Positions 8,047 to 14,728 of a DNA stretch of 18,065 nucleotides are shown here, piece by piece. The notes beneath the pieces were generated by a model. The model saw only the letters and a list, made by a program, of their open reading frames with translations, was not told the DNA's origin and made no database searches. This DNA comes from CBDUQN01 sp965369375 (GTDB lineage Bacteria > Krumholzibacteriota > Krumholzibacteriia > Krumholzibacteriales > Krumholzibacteriaceae), in NCBI GenBank assembly GCA_965369375.1, contig CBDUQN010000062.1, positions 1 to 18,065 of the forward strand, given 5' to 3'. The position numbers and the translations under genes are program-made. The first letter of the stretch is position 1. The number at the start of each line of letters is the position of its first letter.

Positions 8047-8076
8047 ATTATTACTATATTTAATGGATTAAATCAA
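8047..8076 (-). promoter_or_regulatory. Candidate promoter for rpoZ-coaBC
   Basis: Reading leftward, TTGATT (8076-8071) is followed 17 nt later by TAATAAT (8053-8047). The stretch is strikingly AT-rich against its GC-rich surroundings and lies in the 180-base gap between gmk and rpoZ. The remaining leader contains a short GCCTT/AAGGC hairpin around 7960. The -35 matches consensus well and the -10 moderately. Confidence 0.45.
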
Positions 8077-8084
8077 CACCAAAT

Positions 8085-8660
8085 CTACAGAGACATCCTG
8101 TCGCGCTTCAGCGACTCGGAGCGGATAATGCTCAGGACATCCTCCACACATCGTTCGATAACGTCATTCACCACGAGGTAATCGTACATATCATGGCTGT
8201 TTAGCTCTTTTCGGGCGATCTCGAGCCTCCGCTCTATCTCCTCCCCTGTATCGGTTTTCCGGCTCCTGAGCCTCCGTTCGAGCTCCTCGAATGAAGGGGG
8301 CAGGAGGAAAATCAAGACCGCGTCGGATCTCTTTTTCTTTACATTCTCTCCCCCCTGTATGTCTATCTCGAGGAGCACGCCATTTCCCTCCCCCAGCTGC
8401 TCTTCGACGAATGCCGCCGGCGTGCCGTAGAGGTCTCCGTACAATTCGGCCCATTCGAACAGCTCGCCGCTGTCACGCCGTTTCAGAAATTCCTCGCGGC
8501 TCACAAAGTAGTATTGAACACCGCTCCTATCACCCTTTCTCGGCTTGCGCGATGTGAGCGACATCGAACGCCGGAACTCACGGGCGAGCTCGAGCACACG
8601 GTTCACGATCGTGGATTTGCCCACGCCCGAGGGACCCGATATAACAACGATGAACGGCAT
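8085..8660 (-). CDS. gmk: Guanylate kinase
   Basis: This enzyme phosphorylates GMP to GDP with ATP. The P-loop ISGPSGVGKST (residues 7-17), the GMP-binding segment SLTSRKPRKGDRSGVQYYFVSREEF, GELFEWAELYGDLYGTP and LLEIDIQGGENVKK are all in the family order. The lid region reads RSRKTDTGEEIERRLEIA. It has 191 residues, of normal length (about 205 in E. coli). ATG 8660 begins MPFIVVISGPSG directly before the P-loop, so little room exists for another start. The ribosome binding site is weak: a G-rich GGGGGGGAGGGG run lies about 20 nt upstream. It follows remA by 34 bases, the common remA-gmk-rpoZ order. Confidence 0.98.
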   Translation of the reverse strand: MPFIVVISGPSGVGKSTIVNRVLELAREFRRSMSLTSRKPRKGDRSGVQYYFVSREEFLKRRDSGELFEWAELYGDLYGTPAAFVEEQLGEGNGVLLEIDIQGGENVKKKRSDAVLIFLLPPSFEELERRLRSRKTDTGEEIERRLEIARKELNSHDMYDYLVVNDVIERCVEDVLSIIRSESLKRDRMSL

Positions 8661-8694
8661 GCGAGCTACCGTGACGATCCCCTCCCCCCCACCA

Positions 8695-8934
8695 TCACCG
8701 ATGCATCTCCTTCCACCGCTGGGTTATCGTGTCGACCGCTACGGCGGAGAGTACGACATGATCGGTTGATGTCACGATAATGGCCCTCGTCTTGCGGCCC
8801 TGTGTTGCGTCGACAAGCTTGCCTTTCTGCCTCGCCTCTTCGCGATATCTGCGCATCGGTGCGGAATCCGAGCTTATTATCGCAATCACCTTGTCTTCCG
8901 CCACTACATTGCCGAAACCGATATTGAGGAGCAT
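8695..8934 (-). CDS. remA: RemA/DUF370 family regulatory protein
   Basis: The 79-residue protein matches the RemA (DUF370) family along its whole length: MLLNIGFGNVVAEDKVIAII, then SAPMRRYREEARQKGKLVDAT, GRKTRAIIVTSTDHVVLSAV. In Bacillus subtilis RemA is a DNA-binding activator of biofilm matrix genes. In Gram-negative lineages the family is widespread but its role is largely unstudied. The frame could open at an ATG at 8958. The ATG at 8934 is chosen because GGAGG lies just upstream and because family members begin directly with the INIGFGN motif. It lies between yicC and gmk, as in many phyla. Confidence 0.93.
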   Translation of the reverse strand: MLLNIGFGNVVAEDKVIAIISSDSAPMRRYREEARQKGKLVDATQGRKTRAIIVTSTDHVVLSAVAVDTITQRWKEMHR

Positions 8935-8976
8935 GGTTCCTCCAAAACCTTCCTGCATACACTAATAAAACGCCTG

Positions 8977-9007
8977 ACAACCGGGCGCCGGGAACAACCG
9001 GGCGCCG
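8977..9007. repeat. Pair of 14-bp direct repeats between yicC and remA
   Basis: ACAACCGGGCGCCG occurs at 8977-8990 and again at 8994-9007, a 17-bp step, in the short gap between the yicC stop and the remA start. Each copy contains the palindrome GGCGCC. It may be a binding site or a slippage duplication. Confidence 0.7.
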
Positions 9008-9021
9008 CGGCTTCCCTCTTG

Positions 9022-9897
9022 CTATTCGACATTCTGTACCTGTTCCCGCAGCTTCTCAGCGCCTTCCTTGATCACCAGGCAATCCTTGATAATGACTGTA
9101 TCCGCCGCCTTGTTCGCCATGGTTGTCGCTTCGCGATGGATCTCCTGGAGAATGAATGTGAGCTTCTTGGAAATCTCCCCTCCCTTTTTCAGCACGGAAC
9201 CGAACTGGGAAATGTGGCTCTTGAGGCGCACGAGTTCCTCGGAAAAGTCGGTGCGGTCCGCCAGTATCGCCGCTTCGATCGCCCATCTGCTCTCATCGAT
9301 CTTCGTGCCGGCCACGAGGTTCTTGAGCCTCTTCTTTGCCCGCTTGAGGGTGCGTTCGAGCGCAACAGGAGCTCTTTTCTCGATTCGGGTTACCCTTCCC
9401 TCGATAGCGCGAAGATTTTTGCGGAGATCCCTGAGCAGTTCCCCGCCCTCCTCCTTTCTCATCGCGGTACAGTGACCGAGCGCGCTCGAGAGCGCCTGCT
9501 TCACCGCCGACCACAATTGGGATGGAGGAATTTCATCACTGGCGTCTCTGAATGCCTCGGGCAGAGAGAGTAACGTGTTGATATTGACGGAGCATGGAAT
9601 GCTTTCCTCATCGACAAAATCGGTGAGTGTCTTATACGCCCGGCGCAGGAGTTTCTTGTTGATCGCGAGGCTCTCGGCCTCGAAGGTCTTGTCGAACGCG
9701 ACCGCGATGAAGACGTGTCCGCGATTTATTCTGCGCCGCACGATCTTCTCGATCTCGCGTTCGTAACCGTTGAGCGGACGAGGCAGGCGAATCGAAAATT
9801 CGAGAAACCGGTGATTCACCGTGCGGACCTCGACTGCCAACCCTCCTTCCCCGATCTTCCGCTCGCCCCTCCCATACCCTGTCATACTGCTAATCAT
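9022..9897 (-). CDS. yicC: YicC/YloC family endoribonuclease
   Basis: The start MISSMTGYGRGE, the segment VEVRTVNHRFLEFSIRLPRPLNGYEREIEKIVRRRINRGHVFIAV, and the C-terminal segment LTFILQEIHREATTMANKAADTVI with KEGAEKLREQVQNVE are all hallmarks of YicC/YloC. Members of this family have been reported to be RNA endonucleases linked to small-RNA decay and stationary-phase phenotypes. The 291 residues match the usual length of about 290. The middle (about 155-220) is rich in charged residues and likely helical. ATG 9897 matches the start position of E. coli YicC (MIRSMTAYAR), with GGAG 6 nt upstream and a second AAGGAGG further up. It is the first gene of the minus-strand cluster, behind a strong promoter. 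Confidence 0.95.
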   Translation of the reverse strand: MISSMTGYGRGERKIGEGGLAVEVRTVNHRFLEFSIRLPRPLNGYEREIEKIVRRRINRGHVFIAVAFDKTFEAESLAINKKLLRRAYKTLTDFVDEESIPCSVNINTLLSLPEAFRDASDEIPPSQLWSAVKQALSSALGHCTAMRKEEGGELLRDLRKNLRAIEGRVTRIEKRAPVALERTLKRAKKRLKNLVAGTKIDESRWAIEAAILADRTDFSEELVRLKSHISQFGSVLKKGGEISKKLTFILQEIHREATTMANKAADTVIIKDCLVIKEGAEKLREQVQNVE

Positions 9898-9916
9898 ATG
9901 GCTCTCCTCTACCTCC

Positions 9917-9941
9917 TTCGGTCACCGAACCGGCATGCCGG
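9917..9941. other. Two adjacent palindromes in the yicC leader
   Basis: CCGGCATGCCGG (9930-9941) is a perfect 12-bp palindrome, and TTCGGTCACCGAA (9917-9929) is a perfect inverted repeat around one base. They are contiguous. In the predicted yicC transcript they lie in the leader just before the ribosome binding site, and the second hairpin overlaps the first bases of AAGGAGG. They may be an operator or a translational control structure. Confidence 0.5.
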
Positions 9942-9987
9942 ATTTCCGATTGATTCAAGCACATGGAACTACAAAGGATGCCGCTTC

Positions 9988-10016
9988 ATCTTATATGGAA
10001 TGAATTATATTGTCAA
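9988..10016 (-). promoter_or_regulatory. Sigma70-like promoter of the yicC cluster
   Basis: Reading leftward, a perfect TTGACA (10016-10011) is followed after 17 nt by TAAGAT (9993-9988). TATAAG, two bases nearer, is an alternative -10 with 15 nt spacing. The predicted start near 9981 gives a leader of about 85 nt to the yicC ATG. The region is AT-rich, in contrast to the neighbouring genes. Confidence 0.7.
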
Positions 10017-10041
10017 ATGCCCTGTCACCCCTCCTGTCACC
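10011..10041. repeat. Three TGTCA motifs at 12-bp steps between divergent promoters
   Basis: TGTCA begins at 10011, 10023 and 10035, exactly 12 bp apart. The last two sit in a longer 9-bp direct repeat, CCTGTCACC (10021-10029 and 10033-10041). The first motif is the -35 box of the yicC promoter read from the other strand. The array lies between the two outward-facing -35 boxes, as expected for an operator shared by yicC and rqcH. Confidence 0.5.
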
Positions 10042-10055
10042 ACCGCATTCATTCT

Positions 10056-10084
10056 TTGACATGACGCCATACGCTTCTTATGAT
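10056..10084 (+). promoter_or_regulatory. Sigma70-like promoter of rqcH
   Basis: A perfect TTGACA (10056-10061) is followed by exactly 17 nt and then TATGAT (10079-10084). Transcription would begin at about 10091-10092, which coincides with the ATG at 10092. The leader would therefore be absent or only a base long. Confidence 0.7.
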
Positions 10085-10091
10085 TCCGCCG

Positions 10092-11795
10092 ATGAACAGC
10101 ATGATGGTATATGCTCTCGGTTTCGAGCTCGATTCCGCCCTTGCAGGCGCGACGATCAAATCCGTCTCGCAATTCCCGGGCGGCTGCACCATAGCGCTTG
10201 GCGGCGCGCCGGATCCCTATATCCACCTGTTTTTCCACGGCACCGGGGCCGAACTCGTCACGGCAAAAACGCCGGTAGTCAGCGGCGATAACCTGACGGA
10301 GTCGATGAAACCGATTCGCGGGGCGAAGATCCTTCAGGCGAGATCGCTCGGAACGGATCGTGTCCTCCTTATCAGCGTCGAATCATCGGGTAGCTGGGGA
10401 GAAAAGGGTTCCTACATGATGCGGTTGGATTTTATCCCCCGGGTCAAGCCGATCACCCTGTTCCGCGAAGGGGAGAGGCAGCCCGTGGAATCGCTCGGCC
10501 CGCGCCGCGGGCGCACACCGTCATGTCATGATGAACTGCCTCCGGCAAAGCGGTTTTCAGTTATCGACCTGCCTGCCGATCCGCCCGCCGAGTTGCTCGC
10601 CGCCCTCGGCACGTCCGCAGAAAACGCAACCGTTCCCACGCACACCGGCGCGCGGGAGAAAGTGAAGAGCGCCGCATCGCTCATCGCAGAGCACATCGGC
10701 GGACTCGATCCGGTGCTGGCGCATGTTCTTTCCAGGAAAGAGAACGGCGACCTGGAAGGTATCTGGCCGTTGCTGAGGGAAATCGGCGAAGCGCTCGAGA
10801 ACAAGCTGTGGAGCTGGCACATATACGATTTCCCGGAAGAAGGAAAAGCGGGCAGGTCGGCCCTCTATCCCATCCGCCTGCCGGTTGCGTCAGAGGGCGT
10901 CGCGTTCGATGACGTTCACGAGGCGATGCACGAACGGGCACGCGAATCGGTCATCCCTCGTTTTACCGACTCTCTGATCACGAGAGCATGCACCGGGGCG
11001 CGCAGGGACCTGAAGAAGACAGAACGGCTCGTGCAAAATCTCTCGAAGGACATCGAGGAAGCGGAACGTTCCAAGGAGCTGCGTCACTTCGGCGATCTGC
11101 TCGTTACGCATCGTCACCGCCTGAGACCGGGACTCGATGAGATAACCGTCCGTGAATTCGACGGAGAACAAATGGTGACGATCCCTCTCGAATCGAAATT
11201 GAGTCCCGATGAAAACATCCGCATGTATTTCAGGCGGGCCAAAAAGGGACAAAAGGGGCTCCTTATCATACGAAACAGGCGGCGGGCGGTGAGCAATGAG
11301 GCAAGCGACCAGCGCGCACTCATAGCGTCCATCGAGAAGCTTACCGATCCGAACGAGATCATCGGGCTGCTGCCCCGCGAGAGCGGTCCGGCGACGGCGG
11401 GAAAGAGGGAGAAGGGGCCGCCCCGTTTCCGGACATATGAGCTCGATGTGCATCACACCGTCTATGTGGGGAGAAGCAACAGCGAAAACGATTATCTCAC
11501 CCACCGATTCGCCTCGCCGGGCGATATATGGTTTCACGCGCAGGGCGTCGCCGGTTCGCATGTGATACTGAGATGTTCCTCCGGTTCGACACCGAAGAAA
11601 ATTCTCGAGGCGGCTGCCGGAATCGCCGCGTACCACAGCAAGGCGCGCCACTCGACCACGGCGCCCGTTATATACACGGAGAAACGGTACGTGAGAAAGC
11701 CCCGGAAGGCCAAAGCCGGTACGGCCGTTTACGAGCGGGGAAAAACGATCTTCGTCGAACCGTCACTGCCCCAAGACCGGCCGAATTCCCGATAA
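10092..11795 (+). CDS. rqcH: NFACT-family ribosome quality control protein, RqcH/Rqc2-like
   Basis: In bacteria RqcH binds stalled 50S subunits and recruits tRNA-Ala to add C-terminal alanine tails. The N-terminal NFACT-N part includes the Asp-Arg pair in LGTDRVLLIS (frame residues 93-94 counted from the ATG at 10080), which fits the DR motif needed for tRNA recruitment. A charged helical coiled coil follows (RRDLKKTERLVQNLSKDIEEAERSKEL, split here only by function), then IPLESKLSPDENIRMYFRRAKKGQKG. The NFACT-R domain (about 450-560) shows VYVGRSNSENDYLTHRFASP, DIWFHAQGVAGSHVIL, AAYHSKARHS and VIYTEKRYVRKPRKAKAGTAVY. An ATG at 10080 falls inside the -10 box and cannot be transcribed from this promoter. 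ATG 10092 is preferred (567 residues); ATG 10101 and 10104 are alternatives. No Shine-Dalgarno is visible. Confidence 0.91.
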   Translation: MNSMMVYALGFELDSALAGATIKSVSQFPGGCTIALGGAPDPYIHLFFHGTGAELVTAKTPVVSGDNLTESMKPIRGAKILQARSLGTDRVLLISVESSGSWGEKGSYMMRLDFIPRVKPITLFREGERQPVESLGPRRGRTPSCHDELPPAKRFSVIDLPADPPAELLAALGTSAENATVPTHTGAREKVKSAASLIAEHIGGLDPVLAHVLSRKENGDLEGIWPLLREIGEALENKLWSWHIYDFPEEGKAGRSALYPIRLPVASEGVAFDDVHEAMHERARESVIPRFTDSLITRACTGARRDLKKTERLVQNLSKDIEEAERSKELRHFGDLLVTHRHRLRPGLDEITVREFDGEQMVTIPLESKLSPDENIRMYFRRAKKGQKGLLIIRNRRRAVSNEASDQRALIASIEKLTDPNEIIGLLPRESGPATAGKREKGPPRFRTYELDVHHTVYVGRSNSENDYLTHRFASPGDIWFHAQGVAGSHVILRCSSGSTPKKILEAAAGIAAYHSKARHSTTAPVIYTEKRYVRKPRKAKAGTAVYERGKTIFVEPSLPQDRPNSR

Positions 11796-11820
11796 TCCGC
11801 TCGACCCGGCACCCGAGCCG

Positions 11821-11865
11821 CCGGGGCCGGGGCGGCCGGGACCGGGGCGGCCGGGACCGGGTTCT
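11821..11865 (+). repeat. G-rich 15-bp tandem repeat, possible G-quadruplex
   Basis: Three 15-bp units begin at 11821, 11836 and 11851, following the pattern CCGGG(G/A)CCGGGGCGG, the last one degenerate at its end. The plus strand carries six runs of three or four G with loops of 2-5 nt, which is a G-quadruplex-forming pattern. It lies 25 bases after the rqcH stop, so it would be in its 3' untranslated RNA. Confidence 0.75.
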
Positions 11866-11905
11866 TTCCCGATTCCGGGGCCGATCCGGCTAGGGCGAGA
11901 CGGCA

Positions 11906-11941
11906 AGAGAGGGGGCGCCGAGCTCAAAGCCCCCCCTCTCT
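11906..11941. terminator. Hairpin between convergent rqcH and subtilase genes
   Basis: AGAGAGGGGG (11906-11915) pairs perfectly with CCCCCTCTCT (11932-11941), a 10-bp stem with a 16-nt loop. It lies between two converging genes, where a bidirectional terminator is expected. The following T-tract is poor (CATTTC on the plus strand), so termination efficiency is uncertain. Confidence 0.55.
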
Positions 11942-12017
11942 CATTTCAACCAACCCTGGCTGTTATATTTCCTCCGCACATCCGCCCGTTCATCACTATT
12001 TGCCGGTCCTCAAGCCG

Positions 12018-14393
12018 TTACCGCAGCAGGATCATCTTCCTGATCTCGGTATAACTGCCGGCCTGGAGCTTGTAGAAGTAAACGCCGCTCGATACCGGTG
12101 CGCCGTTCACATCCCGTCCGTCCCAACTCGCGATCTTGCTGCCCGCCTTCTGATGCTCGTCGACGAGCGTCGCGACACGCGCTCCGAGCACGTTGTAGAT
12201 CTCGAGCTTCACACGGCTGCCGCTCGGCAGATCGTAGCGGATCTCGGTCGTCGGATTGAACGGGTTCGGATAGTTCTGCCCGAGCGCAAAGACAGCGGGC
12301 ACCGAAGCGTCGTCGTCTTCCTTCGTGACAACGACGGGTGGGTGCCTGGTCGTGCCGCCGCCGAGATCGACGCTTTCGAGCCAGTAGTAGTATGTCTCAC
12401 CGGCAGTAACATCGTTGTCCTTGAACGAGTATGTTGCGCCCTCGATCTCAACCTTGGAGGGGATAAGCCCCTCGTTGAGCTTCGTCTGTTCGCCCTCTTC
12501 GCTCATGGCACGGAATAGATTGAATCCTGCGTTCTCGATCTCTGTGCCGGTGATCCAGTCGAGCTCGATGCAGCCCTGACCGCTCAACGCGGCGAATGTG
12601 CTGAGCTCAACGGCGGTGAAGCAGGTCTTGAACTTCCGCGAATCGACGATCGAGTATTTCTGAAGGTTGTCCTCGAGTGTTCCCTTGTGACGTACCGTCA
12701 CCTCGTACCATCCTTCGGCCGGATTCTCGATGTATACCTGCTCCACGTTATCGCGATAGTTGTCACCTGTCGTCGCGGCATTGGCGGGATTGGCCGGATC
12801 GAGTATCCACGGATAGTAGATCGTGCCCGTCGGCAGGTGCCTCATGCGCATGTCGAGATCGTTCACGAGCATTATGGTCGTCGGATTGAGTGACGGCGGC
12901 AGAGGCGTTCCGGGAGGATCCGTCCACGCCATCGTCATCTTTATCGGAGTCTCTTCACTCGCGTTGTAGATGAAGTAGCGATGGGTTTCGCCCTGATCGA
13001 GGGTTGCCTCGACGATGCGCGGTCCGTCGGTTACATCCGCCTGTATCAACTGCGCGGCCGTCAGCGTGTTCATCAGACCCCAGCCGTGCTCGTAGTCAGG
13101 GCCATCGGCGGAGCCTGCCTCGTCGGCTGTCTTTACCAGCACCGCCTTCATCGTTGCCGAGCGCGGCGTCGTGCCGCCGTGCGTCGTCTCGTAGTGGCGG
13201 ACCAATAGATTGAGCGAGCCCGAACAGTTCGGCGCCGCCATCGACGTGCCGCTGAAGGTCGCGTATGCTGTGTCAGTTGTATTCAGCGTGGAGTAGAGCT
13301 GATACCCGTTGGTTGAGAGATCGGGCTTGATCCGTCCGTCATCGGTCGGTCCCCAACTGCTGAAGGTTGTGATAACCACATCTCCCGGTGCCGTCCAGCC
13401 GCCCGGGATATCCTCGACGGCTGCGATGACGAGAGTATTCTTCGCATTTGCCGTCCACGGTATGCAGTCGTACCCGTCTGCTCCGCCGTCGGGATCACGG
13501 ACAGCCGTGCTCCAGACCCAATCGGACCCATTCCAGACGTAGTGGCTGTCCCCCGGCGTGGGGCCGAAATCGTTCCGGTCGTTGCCGACCGAATTGACTA
13601 TCGTGTAATTCTCTGCATCGTATGCAATCTGATCCCAATCCGCGGCGCTCTGATCGTAAAATCCAAAGCCGTAGTCTTCGACCGTGCTGATCGCCGTCCA
13701 GCCGAGCCAGTACCAGTCGCCGCCGGAGTACTCCCAACCGGCGCCGTAGCCGTACGAGTGGTTTGAAACGGTCATGCCGGCGGCGGCCGCTGCTGCCATC
13801 TCCGCATTGTCAGTGTTCCAATCGTAGGCCGAGAGGATCGCCTGGTACGACATCCCCTGTGCATTCGGCTTGACGCCCGTCGCAACCATCGTCCCCGCCA
13901 CGTGTGTCGCGTGGAAATGCGTTCCGACAAGCGCATCCTCCTGGAAAACACGCCCCGCGTACTCCTGATGGGTGATGCGGACATCTCCCGCGTCCCATAT
14001 GCCGAGCTCACCTCTGACGGTGCCGGCGCCGCTCAAGTTGAAGCCGCCGCTTCCCCCCGGCCACACGTCATCCGTGCTGATGGTTCGCGCGGCATCGATA
14101 TTATTTATTTTATAGAAGCGAAGCTCTCCGGTGCTTTCGATATACATCAGCTGGAAGTTCGGATTTTCGTTGAGATTCTTCTGTGCAGGATTTTCGCTTT
14201 TGAGCAGATCATAGTAGAGCTGTGGACGCTTTGCCTCCAGCCGTTCGGCGAACGTCCGGCTCAATGCCTGCAGCTTCTGCTGTTTGTGTTGTGTCTTCGA
14301 CAGGGCATACGCATCCCAGTAAACACCTGCCATTATCGCGATTGCTGTAAGGAACACAACGAACGGAACTATTGGGCGAGCGGGCCTTGCCAT
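12018..14393 (-). CDS. Secreted S8 subtilisin-like protease with C-terminal sorting domain (KP-43-like)
   Basis: The start at ATG 14393 is fixed by AAAAGGAGG 6 nt upstream and by a promoter that lies over the upstream in-frame ATG at 14456. The protein has 791 residues. Residues 1-30 form a basic, hydrophobic signal peptide with possible cleavage after AYA. The catalytic triad is Asp134 (WDAGD), His161 (HATHVAG, where most subtilases have HGTHVAG) and Ser384 (SGTSMAAPN), with oxyanion Asn271 (VGND). The catalytic domain carries a Trp/Tyr-rich insertion around 215-260. A beta-jelly-roll like that of KP-43 proteases follows (about 455-585, with DNVEQVYIENPAEGWYEVTV). Next come a fibronectin-like segment (about 594-689) and the tail GQNYPNPFNPTTEIRYDLP to SGVYFYKL (702-791). 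Such tails resemble type IX secretion sorting domains. Substrate unknown. Confidence 0.95.
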   Translation of the reverse strand: MARPARPIVPFVVFLTAIAIMAGVYWDAYALSKTQHKQQKLQALSRTFAERLEAKRPQLYYDLLKSENPAQKNLNENPNFQLMYIESTGELRFYKINNIDAARTISTDDVWPGGSGGFNLSGAGTVRGELGIWDAGDVRITHQEYAGRVFQEDALVGTHFHATHVAGTMVATGVKPNAQGMSYQAILSAYDWNTDNAEMAAAAAAGMTVSNHSYGYGAGWEYSGGDWYWLGWTAISTVEDYGFGFYDQSAADWDQIAYDAENYTIVNSVGNDRNDFGPTPGDSHYVWNGSDWVWSTAVRDPDGGADGYDCIPWTANAKNTLVIAAVEDIPGGWTAPGDVVITTFSSWGPTDDGRIKPDLSTNGYQLYSTLNTTDTAYATFSGTSMAAPNCSGSLNLLVRHYETTHGGTTPRSATMKAVLVKTADEAGSADGPDYEHGWGLMNTLTAAQLIQADVTDGPRIVEATLDQGETHRYFIYNASEETPIKMTMAWTDPPGTPLPPSLNPTTIMLVNDLDMRMRHLPTGTIYYPWILDPANPANAATTGDNYRDNVEQVYIENPAEGWYEVTVRHKGTLEDNLQKYSIVDSRKFKTCFTAVELSTFAALSGQGCIELDWITGTEIENAGFNLFRAMSEEGEQTKLNEGLIPSKVEIEGATYSFKDNDVTAGETYYYWLESVDLGGGTTRHPPVVVTKEDDDASVPAVFALGQNYPNPFNPTTEIRYDLPSGSRVKLEIYNVLGARVATLVDEHQKAGSKIASWDGRDVNGAPVSSGVYFYKLQAGSYTEIRKMILLR

Positions 14394-14446
14394 AACCGAC
14401 CTCCTTTTGAAGAAGAAGAGATGCAACCGGGGATTGAGCAGGGCAA

Positions 14447-14475
14447 ATTGTACCATAATATCCTGATAATTTCAA
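14447..14475 (-). promoter_or_regulatory. Sigma70-like extended -10 promoter of the KP-43-like subtilase
   Basis: Reading leftward, TTGAAA (14475-14470) is followed after 17 nt by TACAAT (14452-14447), with TGG directly before the -10 as in extended -10 promoters. Transcription would start near 14440, leaving a leader of about 47 nt with AAAAGGAGG at its end. Confidence 0.75.
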
Positions 14476-14631
14476 TGAAAAAAGGCGCAAACTCCTTGAA
14501 AATGCGATAATTCGGGTGGTTCTTGCGCGGGCGGCGGCAGGGTGTGTGCGGGTACGGGGCGTCGCCGGCCCGGAGACCGGAGATTGCAGCCCGAGCCTTC
14601 CCGGCGGTAAATCGGGCCACATGGGCAGAGA

Positions 14632-14663
14632 AAGCGCCCCCCGCACCGCTGCGGGAGGCGCTT
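14632..14663 (-). terminator. Intrinsic terminator behind the upstream subtilase
   Basis: A 14-bp stem with one mismatch (14632-14645 with 14650-14663) closes on a 4-nt loop. On the minus strand it is followed by TTTCTCT, so it fits a rho-independent terminator about 65 bases after the stop codon at 14729. Confidence 0.7.
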
Positions 14664-14675
14664 ATCATAATCATC

Positions 14676-14707
14676 CGCCGGGCGGCGATTCCCGGGAAAG
14701 CCCGGCG
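14676..14707. other. Second hairpin behind the upstream subtilase
   Basis: CGCCGGGC (14676-14683) and GCCCGGCG (14700-14707) form a perfect 8-bp stem with a 16-nt loop between the stop codon at 14729 and the terminator at 14632-14663. No T-run follows. It may protect the 3' end. Confidence 0.4.
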
Positions 14708-14728
14708 ATAGTTGAGCTTATTTCGATC

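Larger units (their letters stand above)
14394..14728. other. Intergenic region between the two subtilase genes
   Basis: These 335 bases hold the promoter and ribosome binding site of the downstream subtilase (14400-14475) and two hairpins behind the upstream one (14632-14707). The stretch 14510-14630 is GC-rich and contains no supportable gene. The two subtilases are therefore separate transcription units rather than one operon. Confidence 0.7.

Noticed and set aside
14394..14456. Longer N-terminus of the KP-43-like subtilase from ATG 14456
   Set aside because: That ATG lies between the -35 and -10 boxes of the predicted promoter, has no ribosome binding site, and would place 21 odd residues before the signal peptide.
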